Positions 27,060 to 36,207 of a stretch of DNA of 56,745 nt are shown here, piece after piece. Where the stretch lies: contig CACZBZ010000004.1 of the NCBI GenBank assembly GCA_902779505.1, forward strand, positions 1 to 56,745, read 5' to 3'. The position numbers were made by a program, and so were the translations under genes. Under the pieces are notes generated by a model, which saw only the letters and a list, made by a program, of their open reading frames with translations, was not told where the DNA came from and made no database searches. Source of the DNA: an uncultured Lachnospiraceae bacterium. Lineage in GTDB: Bacteria; Bacillota; Clostridia; Lachnospirales; Lachnospiraceae. How positions within the stretch are numbered: the first letter of the stretch is position 1; each line of letters opens with the position of its first letter.

Positions 27060-27944
27060 CTAAATACTAAATTCCTGATCATATGCGACCAAAAGATCGA
27101 TTTCCTTGCCGTATATAACCATAGGCAGACGGAGGATTGAATCCCCTTTTATAGAACCTTCTTCCCAGCGAGAATCCGGAGCTTCCATATCAATCTCCAC
27201 GCTCCGGTTACTCATATCCGTTGAAAGCAGGCCGTTAACACAGTTAATCAATTCACACATTGCATCAAGGCTGTCTTCATCTTCAATGATGTTATCGGCT
27301 CCCGCAAAGCCGACAGCTGCATCTTTAAGACCTTCATGATCTCCTGCGAGTGCCGTAAGAAAACGATGCTCGCCGAATACACTCTGCAAACAGATGGACT
27401 TGTAAGGAATCTCCTTTTCTACAGAAGGTCTCTTGATGTATACATGATAATCAATAAGTCTGGAAATGGTTCGAACCATTGTTCCACACAGTTTCTGAAC
27501 CACCTCAGGCTGATCGTATACGTATATGGGAATGATTCTGTCAACGTCACAGCTCTTAAGATCTTCCATATTCATAAGAGTAAAATTGTTAGCCTTCTGA
27601 TATGAGTCAAGGGCTTCGTTGCATTCTGCCATCGTAAGAAATCCCGCATCGACTACTGCCTGAATAAATGCTAAGAATGAATTGCCCTGAAGAACAAGAA
27701 GACGGCTCACCTGCTCATCGGTAAGATAGCCTTTTTCTACGGCTATATCACCAAAACGCTTGTCATAAATTGCCTGTAACTGATTGACTTCTTCTACCTG
27801 ATCGATAGTCATAAGCTTCTCTGATACCGCAATAACACCGAGACGAACACGTTTCTGTTCCTGAGTTGAGAAAACCTCGCCCAATTCCTTTGCAGATAAC
27901 TTATTGTTGTCTACAAGATATTTGGCAAATATTCTATCAAACAT
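27060..27944 (-). CDS. CheX-like phosphatase-type protein with N-terminal MshEN-like region
   Basis: The 294-residue protein has two parts. Residues about 1-125 resemble the MshEN/GspE N-terminal fold, with two units RLGVIAVSEKLMTIDQVEEV and FGDIAVEKGYLTDEQVSRLL. The C-terminal part (about 135-290) resembles CheX: the helix DAMCELINCVNGLLSTDMSN holds the E-x2-N pair used by CheC/CheX/FliY to dephosphorylate CheY-P. MshEN-like regions can bind c-di-GMP, but the sequence here lacks an obvious long binding motif, so that is unproven. It starts at 27944 after AAAGGAGTAATA. Confidence 0.75.
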   Translation of the reverse strand: MFDRIFAKYLVDNNKLSAKELGEVFSTQEQKRVRLGVIAVSEKLMTIDQVEEVNQLQAIYDKRFGDIAVEKGYLTDEQVSRLLVLQGNSFLAFIQAVVDAGFLTMAECNEALDSYQKANNFTLMNMEDLKSCDVDRIIPIYVYDQPEVVQKLCGTMVRTISRLIDYHVYIKRPSVEKEIPYKSICLQSVFGEHRFLTALAGDHEGLKDAAVGFAGADNIIEDEDSLDAMCELINCVNGLLSTDMSNRSVEIDMEAPDSRWEEGSIKGDSILRLPMVIYGKEIDLLVAYDQEFSI

Positions 27945-27980
27945 ATTATTACTCCTTTACACAAATTTGATTCTTTTAAT

Positions 27981-28009
27981 ATTATAGACGAACTGACGGA
28001 AAATCGCAA
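27981..28009 (-). promoter_or_regulatory. Sigma-A-type promoter of the cheX-like/cheY unit
   Basis: Read on the minus strand: -35 TTGCGA (28004-28009), 17-base spacer and -10 TATAAT (27981-27986). Transcription would start about 27 bases before the CheX-like ATG. The GAAAATCGCAA repeat at 27999-28009 covers this -35. Confidence 0.65.
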
Positions 28010-28110
28010 GAAAATTGACTGAATTTTGTATAAAAATATAAGTAAATTAGTACTACAATGTCTGAATTTTATAAAAAATTAATCTAATGGTCGAAAATCG
28101 CAAAAAAGGC

Positions 28111-28139
28111 TTGTGTAGTGCGGTTTCGCGTGATATAAT
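28111..28139 (+). promoter_or_regulatory. rpsB-tsf promoter with extended -10
   Basis: The -35 is TTGTGT (28111-28116), the spacer is 17 bases and the -10 is TATAAT (28134-28139) preceded by TGA, an extended -10. Transcription should start near 28146, leaving a leader of about 120 bases. A copy of GAAAATCGCAA lies at 28093-28103, just upstream. Confidence 0.8.
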
Positions 28140-28162
28140 TCAAACGTTGTGACTATAAAACA

Positions 28163-28242
28163 CGTATTCGGTGATCGCTTCCCGGTGCTTTATTTTCAAT
28201 AAAGTTGGAAGCGAGTGACATGCTCTTCACTTACCGTATACG
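28163..28242 (+). ncRNA. Structured rpsB 5' leader RNA (possible three-way junction)
   Basis: Three helices can form together: an outer helix CGTAT-T-CGGT (28163-28172) with ACCG-T-ATACG (28233-28242); a long hairpin TCGCTTCC...GGAAGCGA (28175-28214) continued by CTTTATT/AATAAAG; and a short hairpin GTGA/TCAC (28215-28230). The ribosome-binding site GGAGG (28258-28262) lies 16 bases beyond. The rest of the 324-base region between the divergent genes holds only the two promoters. This looks like a ribosomal-protein autoregulatory leader; whether it belongs to a described family I cannot tell. Confidence 0.6.
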
Positions 28243-28268
28243 GAAGCTTAACCAAATGGAGGTAGAAA

Positions 28269-29027
28269 ATGAGCGTTATTTCAATGAAACAGTTACTTGA
28301 AGCAGGTGTACATTTCGGACACCAGACAAGAAGATGGAACCCTAAGATGGCTCCTTATATCTTCACAGAGCGTAACGGAATCCACATCATCGACTTACAG
28401 CAGACAGTTGGTATGGTTGATGATGCTTACAAGGCAGTATTCGACATCGCTAATGAAGGTGGCACAATCCTCTTCGTAGGTACAAAGAAGCAGGCGCAGG
28501 ACGCTGTTAAGGCTGAGGCTGAGCGTTGCGGTATGTACTACGTTAACGAGAGATGGCTTGGTGGTATGCTTACCAACTTCAAGACAATCGAGACAAGAAT
28601 CGATCGTCTCAGAGCAATCGAGACAATGAGCCAGGACGGTACATTTGATGTTCTTCCCAAGAAGGAAGTTATCAAGCTTAAGAAGGAATGGGAGAAGCTT
28701 GAGAAAAACATCGGTGGTATCAAGGACATGACAAGAGTTCCCGATGCAATCTTCGTAGTAGATCCTAAGAAGGAAAGCATTTGTATTAAGGAAGCTAAGA
28801 GCCTTGGAATCACACTTATCGGTATCGCTGATACAAACTGTGATCCTGAAGAGCTTGACTACATCATCCCCGGTAACGACGATGCAATTCGTGCAGTTAA
28901 GCTTATTGTAGCTAAGATGGCTGATGCTGTTATCGAAGCTAACCAGGGTGAAGCTGTTTATACTGAGGCAGAAGCCGAAGCAGCAGCGGAAGCTGATGCA
29001 GAAGCAGTTGAGGCACAGGCAGAATAA
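28269..29027 (+). CDS. rpsB: 30S ribosomal protein S2
   Basis: S2 of the small ribosomal subunit, 252 residues. The N-terminus [20 protein letters not shown] and the [20 protein letters not shown] segment are diagnostic, as are [14 protein letters not shown] and [20 protein letters not shown]. An Ala/Glu-rich acidic tail of about 25 residues extends the C-terminus. Codon choice is strongly biased, as expected for a highly expressed gene. It starts after GGAGGTAGAAA. Confidence 0.98.
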   Translation: MSVISMKQLLEAGVHFGHQTRRWNPKMAPYIFTERNGIHIIDLQQTVGMVDDAYKAVFDIANEGGTILFVGTKKQAQDAVKAEAERCGMYYVNERWLGGMLTNFKTIETRIDRLRAIETMSQDGTFDVLPKKEVIKLKKEWEKLEKNIGGIKDMTRVPDAIFVVDPKKESICIKEAKSLGITLIGIADTNCDPEELDYIIPGNDDAIRAVKLIVAKMADAVIEANQGEAVYTEAEAEAAAEADAEAVEAQAE

Positions 29028-29057
29028 TAATCGAATTAATATATAAGGAGAATAACA

Positions 29058-29969
29058 ATGGCTAATATTACAGCAGCTATGGTAAAGGAACTGCGTGAAG
29101 TATCAGGCGCAGGTATGATGGATTGTAAGAAAGCACTGGCAGAGTGCGATGGAAATATGGAAGAGGCTATTGAGTTCCTTCGTAAGTCAGGTGCCATGAA
29201 GGCAGAGAAGAAGGCAAGCCGTATCGCAGCAGAAGGTATCTGCCGTATTGCTCTTGAAGATGGCAAGGCTGCAGTTGTTGAAGTTAACTCAGAGACAGAC
29301 TTCGTTGCTAAGAATGAAGTATTCCAGACATTCGTTCAGACAGTAGCAGATCAGGCTCTTGAGTCATCAGCAGCAGATGTTGATGCATTACTTACAGAGA
29401 ACTTCAAGGGTGACGCTTCCAAGACAGTTAAGGAAGCTCTTGTTGAGAAGGTAGCAACAATCGGTGAGAACCTTAACATCAGAAGATTTGAGAAGATTGA
29501 GGCTCCTATCACTGTAGGATATATCCATGGTGGCGGACGTATCGGCGTTATCGTTGGTGCTGAAGGAACAAAGAACGATGCAACAGAGGAAGCTCTTAAG
29601 AATGTTGCAATGCAGATCGCAGCTCTTAATCCTAAGTGCATCAGCCGTGAGGATCTTGATCCTTCATATGTTGAGCATGAAAAGGCAATTCTCCTTGAGC
29701 AGATCAACAACGATCCCAAGGAAGCTTCTAAGCCCGATAAGGTTAAGGAAGGCATGATCAACGGACGTATCAATAAGGAACTTAAGGACATCTGTCTTGT
29801 TGACCAGGTATATGTTAAGGCAGAAGACGGAAAGCAGACAGTTGCTGCATATCTTAAGACAGTAGCAGCTGATCTCAAGGTTGTTAAGTTCGTACGTTTT
29901 GAGACAGGTGAAGGTCTCGAGAAGAAGAACGAAGACTTTGCAGCAGAAGTTGCAGCACAGCTTCAGTAA
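29058..29969 (+). CDS. tsf: Elongation factor Ts
   Basis: EF-Ts exchanges GDP for GTP on EF-Tu. The N-terminal region MANITAAMVKELREVSGAGM and MDCKKALAECDGNMEEAIEF is the UBA-like domain and signature. The core contains NSETDFVAKNEVFQTF. The length of 303 residues is normal. The gene follows rpsB after 30 bases with TAAGGAG and ends at a strong terminator. Confidence 0.98.
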   Translation: MANITAAMVKELREVSGAGMMDCKKALAECDGNMEEAIEFLRKSGAMKAEKKASRIAAEGICRIALEDGKAAVVEVNSETDFVAKNEVFQTFVQTVADQALESSAADVDALLTENFKGDASKTVKEALVEKVATIGENLNIRRFEKIEAPITVGYIHGGGRIGVIVGAEGTKNDATEEALKNVAMQIAALNPKCISREDLDPSYVEHEKAILLEQINNDPKEASKPDKVKEGMINGRINKELKDICLVDQVYVKAEDGKQTVAAYLKTVAADLKVVKFVRFETGEGLEKKNEDFAAEVAAQLQ

Positions 29970-29984
29970 TTTCGCTAAATGCAG

Positions 29985-30017
29985 ACCCATGCGGCAACTA
30001 ACCGCATGGGTTTTTTT
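29985..30017 (+). terminator. Rho-independent terminator of rpsB-tsf
   Basis: ACCCATGCGG pairs perfectly with CCGCATGGGT around a seven-base loop and is followed by a run of T. Confidence 0.95.
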
Positions 30018-30120
30018 ATTAAACTTTAATTTGTGTTTTAAGCCTTCAGGCTTTATAATTTTTAATGTAATTGCCTTGATTTTAACGGGCTTATTTGATT
30101 GATAATTGGAGGATGTTACA

Positions 30121-30558
30121 ATGCTTGATAATGTAGCAGTCATATTTGACGACATGGATGAAATGCTTAGAAAGCTCAAGAAAGTTCAGTATGAAGAGCG
30201 TATGGAGTATTTCAGAAACACTCACGGACATTACATAGACGAGATGATATCATCTGTTGAGGCTGCAGAGGATAAAAATGCAGCAGCAGACGAAGCAGCC
30301 GGTATTTTCAGCAAAGCAGCATATGATAAATTTGCTAAGAATGGCAAGATCAAATCATACAAGCAGGTAGATCTCAACTTCTTTATGGTTTATTATGTAT
30401 TTCCTGCTATTCTGCTTACAGGCAAAGAAGATGCGACTACGGTATGCGATGCCCTTAAGAATGCATGGAACGGCACATTTAAGGACACAAATATAAGCTA
30501 TACGGATTATGATACTCTTTACAAATCATTCAGAACCAAAATCTTTGGAATATTCTAG
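30121..30558 (+). CDS. Conserved-looking small cytoplasmic protein, unknown function
   Basis: A 145-residue protein without membrane helices or signal peptide. The N-terminal third is helical and charged (DDMDEMLRKLKKVQYEERME). The middle has a tract of Ala and Asp, and the second half includes a hydrophobic stretch NFFMVYYVFPAILLTG. I do not recognise it. The ATG at 30121 lies 8 bases after GGAGG; a TTG further upstream would overlap that site. It stands alone between tsf and the hybrid kinase. Confidence 0.65.
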   Translation: MLDNVAVIFDDMDEMLRKLKKVQYEERMEYFRNTHGHYIDEMISSVEAAEDKNAAADEAAGIFSKAAYDKFAKNGKIKSYKQVDLNFFMVYYVFPAILLTGKEDATTVCDALKNAWNGTFKDTNISYTDYDTLYKSFRTKIFGIF

Positions 30559-30587
30559 TTTTTATCAGTGTGAAAGCCTCTGATTTA

Positions 30588-30617
30588 TTGATAAAACAAA
30601 GGTTTACGTGATATACT
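30588..30617 (+). promoter_or_regulatory. Probable promoter of the hybrid kinase
   Basis: TTGATA (30588-30593), 18 bases, TATACT (30612-30617) preceded by TGA, an extended -10. The ATG at 30659 lies about 40 bases downstream. Confidence 0.6.
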
Positions 30618-30658
30618 GATTTAGTTGTGTAAAAGATTAATGTTAGAAGGGGAAATTA

Positions 30659-33493
30659 ATGAGGGATGAAGTAAGAGTAAATAAACTGTACAGGACCTTG
30701 GGATTCGCACTTTTGATTTTAACGGTTCTTGTTATGGTTTTTTATGTATACGGTCAGTTCTTCAAAAGACAGAAGATTAATGTAATGACTGACTGTAAAG
30801 AACTGGATATTGACTGGTATTGGAATCATGACGGCCGGATTGAGACATTCAGACTGCCTCTTAACCTGGATGCGGAGCCGGGAGAAAAGGTTGTAATTTG
30901 GGGAACGCTCCCGGATGATCTGGAAGATAAGATGTTCCTCTTTATGTGTTACGGCAGGGATTTCAAGGTAGAAATCGACGGAGATGTAAGATTCCAGTAC
31001 AATCATGAGAATAACTGGGCTCCGGGCAGAATTGCCAAAAGTATATGGTGGTCTGTTCCCGTCAACTATTCTGACAGAGGGAAAGAAATCCGTATAATCA
31101 AGGACGAAGAAGGAATGTTAAATGGCAAGAATTATGCCATGTATTACGGCTATTCGGCGGCACTTTACAGTATGTTGCTTAAGAAATGCGGTTTGACCTT
31201 CGTCCTGGCATGTATTATGGTCGCCATATCATTGGTGATTATGGTTACGGGTATATTTATGAAGCCTGTCATATATAATGCCATGCAGTTTGTATATCTG
31301 GGCTTTTCGACCCTGATGACTGCACTCTGGTTTATTTTTGACAGTGATTTTTATCAGTATATCTTTAATAACTATTATATCGAAGGCGTAGTCGGATACA
31401 TGGTTACGACTCTTTTGCCCTTCCCCTTTATATTGTTTATTAATTCTGTACAGAATAACAGATATAAGTTGATTCATTCTGTTTCTCTGTTTCTCTGTAT
31501 TGTTAATACCGTAGTCTTTGCATTTTTGCATTTTTTGGATATAGCTTATTACGGCAAGACGATTGTTGCACTTGATCTGATAGTTGCTGTGGTAGCCATG
31601 ACCGTGTTTATTACGGTATTTATAGACATATATTCTCATCAGATTGAGAGATACAGATTTGTAGGTATAGGACTTGCGGGATTTGTAATCTGCGGTATCA
31701 GTGAGATTGTTCTGGTTAACACTGTTGAAGACAGAATTGACGGTGTATTCCTCATGGGGGGAATGTACTTCCTTTTGGCCATGAGTGTTATTCACTTTTT
31801 CAGTGAAGTCAACAGGATTCACAAAGAGAGAGAAGAGGCTAAGCATGCAAGCGACATGAAATCCAACTTTCTTGCCAACATGTCTCATGAGATACGTACA
31901 CCTATCAACAGTATTATCGGAATGAACGAGATGATCCTGAGAGAGGCCGGAGACCCGGTAATTGAGGGATATGCGGAATATATTGCGGGTTCGAGTAAGA
32001 TACTTCTTGGCCTTGTCAATGATGTACTTGATTTTTCCAAGATTGAATCGGGTAAGATTGATATAGAGTGTGAACCCTATAAGACGGCAGGCCTTCTCTG
32101 CGATATGGCCGAACTCCTTCAGGAAAGTGCCGGAAGGAAGAATATAGAGGCTATTGTTGATGTGGATACGGCCATACCTGCGGTTCTTGACGGTGATGAG
32201 ATCCATGTAAGACAGATTATAGTTAATATTCTGTCAAACGCGGTGAAATATACGCCGGAGGGTTCTGTTTCCCTTATTTGCTCATGTACAAAGCCTGACA
32301 GTGAGAGAAATGTTACTCTTGAGGTTACGGTTAAAGATACGGGTATCGGTATAAAACCCGAGAACATTGACAAACTCTTCGAGTCATTCACCCGAGTGGA
32401 CATGACTCATAACAGAGATATAGAAGGAACGGGACTCGGTCTTGCCATTGTTAAAACCCTAGTAGACAAAATGGGTGGAAAGATAACAGTGGAAAGCGAA
32501 TACGGAGTGGGAACATCCATAAAGGTAGTCATTCCTCAGAAACTTGTTTCTTCTGCGCCCATTGGTCCCGAATGGAGACTGGATAACAGTCACAGAACCA
32601 TGGGAAGCCATTATAGAGTGTCATTTATGGCTCCTGAAGGCAGGATACTGGTGGTTGATGACAATCAGTCCAACCTCTTAATCATCAAGCAGCTCCTTAA
32701 GCGTACAAAGCTTCGTATCGACCTCTCAAAGAGCGGAAAAGATGCTCTTGCAAGGTGTAATGAGACAAAGTTCGATCTGATACTTCTTGATCATATGATG
32801 CCTGAAATGGACGGACTTGAGACCTTTAAGATCTTAAGGGGTGACAGTGAGGGATTGAATTACGAAACTCCCGTGGTTATACTTACCGCCAATGCTCTTG
32901 TGGGCAGTAGAGAAGAGTATCTGAACCTGGGCTTTGATGATTATCTTTCAAAACCTGTGGATGCAAAGTTACTTGAGGAAATGGTGGGAAGATATATTCC
33001 TAACGAGAAGAAACTCAGCGAAAAGCAGATTCTTGAGGCTGAGGAACGTGATCTTGCCGATGATAACGCAAAGGAAGCAAGCGAGACTAATGTAGCGGTC
33101 GATAAGGTTGCTGACAAAGTCGCTGAAGACAAGACAGCGGACGGCCTTGAAAAGATAGACGGACTTGATTATGCCACACTCAGTGCCGTATTCGGCGGTG
33201 ACAAAGGATTTATATCCGAGGTAATGCTAAAAGTGGCTGAAGAATCCTTGGATAAACTTGAGGTCATGAAAGAGTGCTCGGCATCAGAGGATTATGCCGG
33301 ATACGCGGTTGCCGCTCACGGTATTAAGGGAATGATGGCATCAATATGCTATAAGCCTTTACAGATGCATGCTAAAGAACATGAATTTGCGGCAAAAGAA
33401 GGCCGCAGCGAATACATAAAAGAAGATATGGATCTTTTTGTGGCAGAATGTTCCGAATTCTGTAACAAGATCCGCGATATTCTGAAAGATTAA
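30659..33493 (+). CDS. Hybrid sensor histidine kinase with 7-TM-type sensor, receiver and HPt domains
   Basis: The 944-residue protein has one N-terminal membrane helix (about 12-35), an extracytoplasmic region to about 175, and about seven membrane helices up to residue 385, the layout of 7TMR-DISM sensors. The kinase core has His410 in [20 protein letters not shown] and an ATPase domain with [26 protein letters not shown] and [14 protein letters not shown] receiver (phosphoacceptor Asp711, [10 protein letters not shown]) and a C-terminal HPt domain (His887, [11 protein letters not shown]) complete a full phosphorelay in one chain. No obvious cognate regulator or transporter is adjacent; the signal is unknown. 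Confidence 0.9.
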   Translation: MRDEVRVNKLYRTLGFALLILTVLVMVFYVYGQFFKRQKINVMTDCKELDIDWYWNHDGRIETFRLPLNLDAEPGEKVVIWGTLPDDLEDKMFLFMCYGRDFKVEIDGDVRFQYNHENNWAPGRIAKSIWWSVPVNYSDRGKEIRIIKDEEGMLNGKNYAMYYGYSAALYSMLLKKCGLTFVLACIMVAISLVIMVTGIFMKPVIYNAMQFVYLGFSTLMTALWFIFDSDFYQYIFNNYYIEGVVGYMVTTLLPFPFILFINSVQNNRYKLIHSVSLFLCIVNTVVFAFLHFLDIAYYGKTIVALDLIVAVVAMTVFITVFIDIYSHQIERYRFVGIGLAGFVICGISEIVLVNTVEDRIDGVFLMGGMYFLLAMSVIHFFSEVNRIHKEREEAKHASDMKSNFLANMSHEIRTPINSIIGMNEMILREAGDPVIEGYAEYIAGSSKILLGLVNDVLDFSKIESGKIDIECEPYKTAGLLCDMAELLQESAGRKNIEAIVDVDTAIPAVLDGDEIHVRQIIVNILSNAVKYTPEGSVSLICSCTKPDSERNVTLEVTVKDTGIGIKPENIDKLFESFTRVDMTHNRDIEGTGLGLAIVKTLVDKMGGKITVESEYGVGTSIKVVIPQKLVSSAPIGPEWRLDNSHRTMGSHYRVSFMAPEGRILVVDDNQSNLLIIKQLLKRTKLRIDLSKSGKDALARCNETKFDLILLDHMMPEMDGLETFKILRGDSEGLNYETPVVILTANALVGSREEYLNLGFDDYLSKPVDAKLLEEMVGRYIPNEKKLSEKQILEAEERDLADDNAKEASETNVAVDKVADKVAEDKTADGLEKIDGLDYATLSAVFGGDKGFISEVMLKVAEESLDKLEVMKECSASEDYAGYAVAAHGIKGMMASICYKPLQMHAKEHEFAAKEGRSEYIKEDMDLFVAECSEFCNKIRDILKD

Positions 33494-33506
33494 AGAGAGG
33501 TATGAT

Positions 33507-34058
33507 ATGAGAATAGGTATGGGATACGATGTTCACAGACTGGTCCCGGACCGTGATCTTATTATCGGAGGAGTAAAGATTCCTCATGAAATGGGCTTGC
33601 TTGGCCATTCAGATGCCGATGTGCTTTTACATGCCATATCGGATGCTCTGCTTGGAGCGGCCGCTTTGGGCGACATAGGCAAGCATTTTCCCGATACGGA
33701 TGAGAAATATGCGGGGGCTGACAGCCTGAAACTCCTTGCAGAAGTGGGACACATGCTGGATGAGGAAGCCTACATCATTGAGAACATAGATGCGACGATT
33801 ATCGCTCAGGCTCCCAAGATGCGACCTTATATAGACGAAATGAGATTTAATATCGCCAATGCTTTATCCATTGACATCTCTCAGGTGAATGTCAAAGCCA
33901 CAACAGAAGAAGGCTTAGGCTTTACAGGTGCAAAGGAAGGAATAGCCAGTCAGGCCATATGCTTGCTTAACAGTCCGAGAGACTTTGCAACCATGGACGT
34001 TGCCTGTATGAAAGCTGATGGCGGAGTATGCGGCGGATGTCCCGGAATGAGACAGTAA
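33507..34058 (+). CDS. ispF: 2-C-methyl-D-erythritol 2,4-cyclodiphosphate synthase with Cys-rich tail
   Basis: IspF makes the cyclodiphosphate in the MEP isoprenoid pathway. Zinc ligands Asp8, His10 ([12 protein letters not shown]) and His42 are present, as are [20 protein letters not shown] and the substrate segment [20 protein letters not shown]. The family is normally about 157-160 residues. Here about 25 residues extend the end and contain three Cys ([19 protein letters not shown]). ispD is not adjacent. It is the first gene of the block ispF-cysE-cysS-mrnC-rlmB-sigH. Confidence 0.95.
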   Translation: MRIGMGYDVHRLVPDRDLIIGGVKIPHEMGLLGHSDADVLLHAISDALLGAAALGDIGKHFPDTDEKYAGADSLKLLAEVGHMLDEEAYIIENIDATIIAQAPKMRPYIDEMRFNIANALSIDISQVNVKATTEEGLGFTGAKEGIASQAICLLNSPRDFATMDVACMKADGGVCGGCPGMRQ

Positions 34059-34078
34059 AAAAATGCGTGGATTGAAAA

Positions 34079-34756
34079 ATGGGCTTTATTAAGAATATAA
34101 AAGAAGAAATCAACTTAATAAAAGAGAGAGATCCTGCTATACACAGCAACATGGAAGTCTTCTTATACCCCAGTTTTAAGGTTATGATGTACTACAGGGC
34201 AGCTCATAAGCAGTATCTGAAGGGACATTATTTCCTGGCCAGATATCTTTCTCAAAGAGGAGTAAGGAAGACCGGTATAGAGATTCATCCCGGTGCCCAG
34301 ATAGGAAAAGGCTTCTTTATCGATCACGGAACAGGTGTTATCATTGGTGAGACCACCATAATCGGAGACAATGTTACTCTCTATCAGGGAGTTACATTGG
34401 GAGGAACCGGTAAAGAGCAGGGAAAAAGACATCCTACCATAGGCAACAATGTAATGATCAGTTCCGGTGCCAAAGTTCTGGGATCTTTTACAATCGGTGA
34501 TAACAGTAAGATTGGAGCCGGAAGCGTGGTCCTGGAAGAAGTACCCCCCAACAGTACGGTTGTAGGCGTTCCCGGCAGAGTGGTTAAGAGAACGGATCCC
34601 AATCATCCTCAGGATGAATTGGATCAGATACACTTCCCCGATCCGGTTAAAGAGGATATCTCTGTGCTTCAGAAGGAGAATTCTGAGCTTACCAACAGAG
34701 TGCTGGAGCTTGAACAGTCAGTAAGAGAATTAAGAAAATCTATCAAAGAGGATTGA
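34079..34756 (+). CDS. cysE: Serine O-acetyltransferase (CysE/EpsC type)
   Basis: This enzyme acetylates serine for cysteine synthesis. The left-handed beta-helix hexapeptide region (about 65-175) contains GIEIHPGAQIGKGFFIDHGT and GVIIGETTIIGDNVTLYQGV, with the GTGKEQGKRHPTIGNNV loop. The helical N-terminus is short, as in the Gram-positive form, and a coiled-coil tail (about 195-225) is added. It precedes cysS, so cysteine synthesis and charging are co-expressed. Confidence 0.95.
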   Translation: MGFIKNIKEEINLIKERDPAIHSNMEVFLYPSFKVMMYYRAAHKQYLKGHYFLARYLSQRGVRKTGIEIHPGAQIGKGFFIDHGTGVIIGETTIIGDNVTLYQGVTLGGTGKEQGKRHPTIGNNVMISSGAKVLGSFTIGDNSKIGAGSVVLEEVPPNSTVVGVPGRVVKRTDPNHPQDELDQIHFPDPVKEDISVLQKENSELTNRVLELEQSVRELRKSIKED

Positions 34757-34793
34757 TTAATTAAATTATAAATTAACTTTTAGGAGATTAATG

Positions 34794-36200
34794 ATGAAGA
34801 TCTACAATTCATTAAGCAAAAAGGTGGAGGAGTTTGTTCCACACACAGAGGGAAAGGTCAATATGTATACCTGTGGCCCCACAGTGTATCATTTTGCTCA
34901 TATCGGTAACCTCAGAAGCTACATTATGGAGGACGTTCTTGAGAAGACCTTCAGATTCGCAGGATATGATGTTAAGCGTGTTATGAACATCACTGATGTG
35001 GGACATCTGTCAAGCGATGCTGATACGGGTGAGGATAAGATGCTCAAGGGTGCCAAAAGAGAGCATAAGACTGTTATGGAAGTGGCTAAGTATTATACGG
35101 ATGCTTTCTTCTCGGACACAGCCAAGCTCAATATCAAGACTCCCGATGTTGTTGAGCCCGCTACCAACTGTATTCCCGAGTTCATAGACATGATTGATAA
35201 TCTCCTTGAGAAAGGTTATGCATATAAAGCAGGAGAAAATATATATTTCGATACAAGCAAGCTGAAGAATTATTATGTATTCGGCAATCAGAACGAAGAA
35301 GAGCTTATGGTGGGTGTAAGAGACGATGTTTCCGAAGACACCAATAAGCGCAATAAGAACGACTTCGTTCTCTGGTTCACAAAATCAAAATTCGAGGATC
35401 AGGCCCTCAAGTGGAAGAGTCCTTGGGGCGTGGGATATCCCGGATGGCATATAGAGTGTTCATGTATCGGTGTTAAGCATCTGGGTGAATATATGGATAT
35501 TCACTGCGGCGGTGTTGATAACATGTTCCCTCATCATACCAATGAGATAGCTCAGAGTGAGGCCTTTCTCGGACATAAATGGTGTAATTACTGGTTCCAT
35601 GTTCATCATCTTGTAACCGAAGGCGGCAAGATGAGCAAATCCAAGGGAGAGTTCCTTACAGTAAGTCTGCTGGAAGAAAAGGGATATGATCCCATTGTAT
35701 ACAGATTCTTCTGTCTCCAGAGCCATTACCGTAAGCCTCTTACTTTTTCATATGATGCTCTTGATCAGGCTGCCGGTACGTTCAAAAAGCTTAAGAACCG
35801 TATCGTAGCCATCGCAGATGAAGGAAGCGTAGATCAGGCTGCTGTAAAAGAGTGGCATGACAAGTTTACGGAGACCGTGGGTAACGATCTTAATACTTCA
35901 ATGGGAATTACACTTCTTTACGATGTGCTTAAATCAGAGCTTAACGGTGCCACAAAGAGAGCTGTTATAGCTGATTACGACAAAGTTCTGAGTCTCAATC
36001 TGCTTGCGGGTGAAGAAAAGGCAGCGTCTCCTGCTGCTGATGATGAACTGAAGGCTTTTGTTGAGCAGAAGATTGAGGAACGTAAGGAAGCTAAGAAGAA
36101 CAAGGATTTTGCAAGAGCAGATGCCATTCGTGACGAACTCCTTGCAAAGGGCGTAGCAATCAAGGATACCAGAGAAGGCGTTATCTGGGAACTTGTATAA
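34794..36200 (+). CDS. cysS: Cysteinyl-tRNA synthetase
   Basis: CysS charges tRNA-Cys. The class I motifs are clear: CGPTVYHFAHIGNLRSYI (HIGH type), and KMSKSKGEFLTV (KMSKS). Zinc ligands include the Cys in YTCGP and the later Cys and His in WHIECSCIGVKHLGEYMDIH. The length is normal at 468 residues. The AGGAG site fits the ATG at 34794 better than the one at 34791. The stop is seven bases before the mrnC start. Confidence 0.97.
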   Translation: MKIYNSLSKKVEEFVPHTEGKVNMYTCGPTVYHFAHIGNLRSYIMEDVLEKTFRFAGYDVKRVMNITDVGHLSSDADTGEDKMLKGAKREHKTVMEVAKYYTDAFFSDTAKLNIKTPDVVEPATNCIPEFIDMIDNLLEKGYAYKAGENIYFDTSKLKNYYVFGNQNEEELMVGVRDDVSEDTNKRNKNDFVLWFTKSKFEDQALKWKSPWGVGYPGWHIECSCIGVKHLGEYMDIHCGGVDNMFPHHTNEIAQSEAFLGHKWCNYWFHVHHLVTEGGKMSKSKGEFLTVSLLEEKGYDPIVYRFFCLQSHYRKPLTFSYDALDQAAGTFKKLKNRIVAIADEGSVDQAAVKEWHDKFTETVGNDLNTSMGITLLYDVLKSELNGATKRAVIADYDKVLSLNLLAGEEKAASPAADDELKAFVEQKIEERKEAKKNKDFARADAIRDELLAKGVAIKDTREGVIWELV

Positions 36201-36207
36201 GAATTGT

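Noticed and set aside
30561-30599. Inverted repeat GTTTTTATCA/TGATAAAAC before the kinase promoter
   Set aside because: The loop is long, the T run is on the wrong side for a + strand terminator and it overlaps the -35; probably chance.
31229-32206. Long minus-strand frame of 325 codons inside the hybrid kinase
   Set aside because: It lies wholly opposite a kinase with clear motifs, has no ribosome-binding site and its translation is Tyr/Asn/His-rich without domain features.
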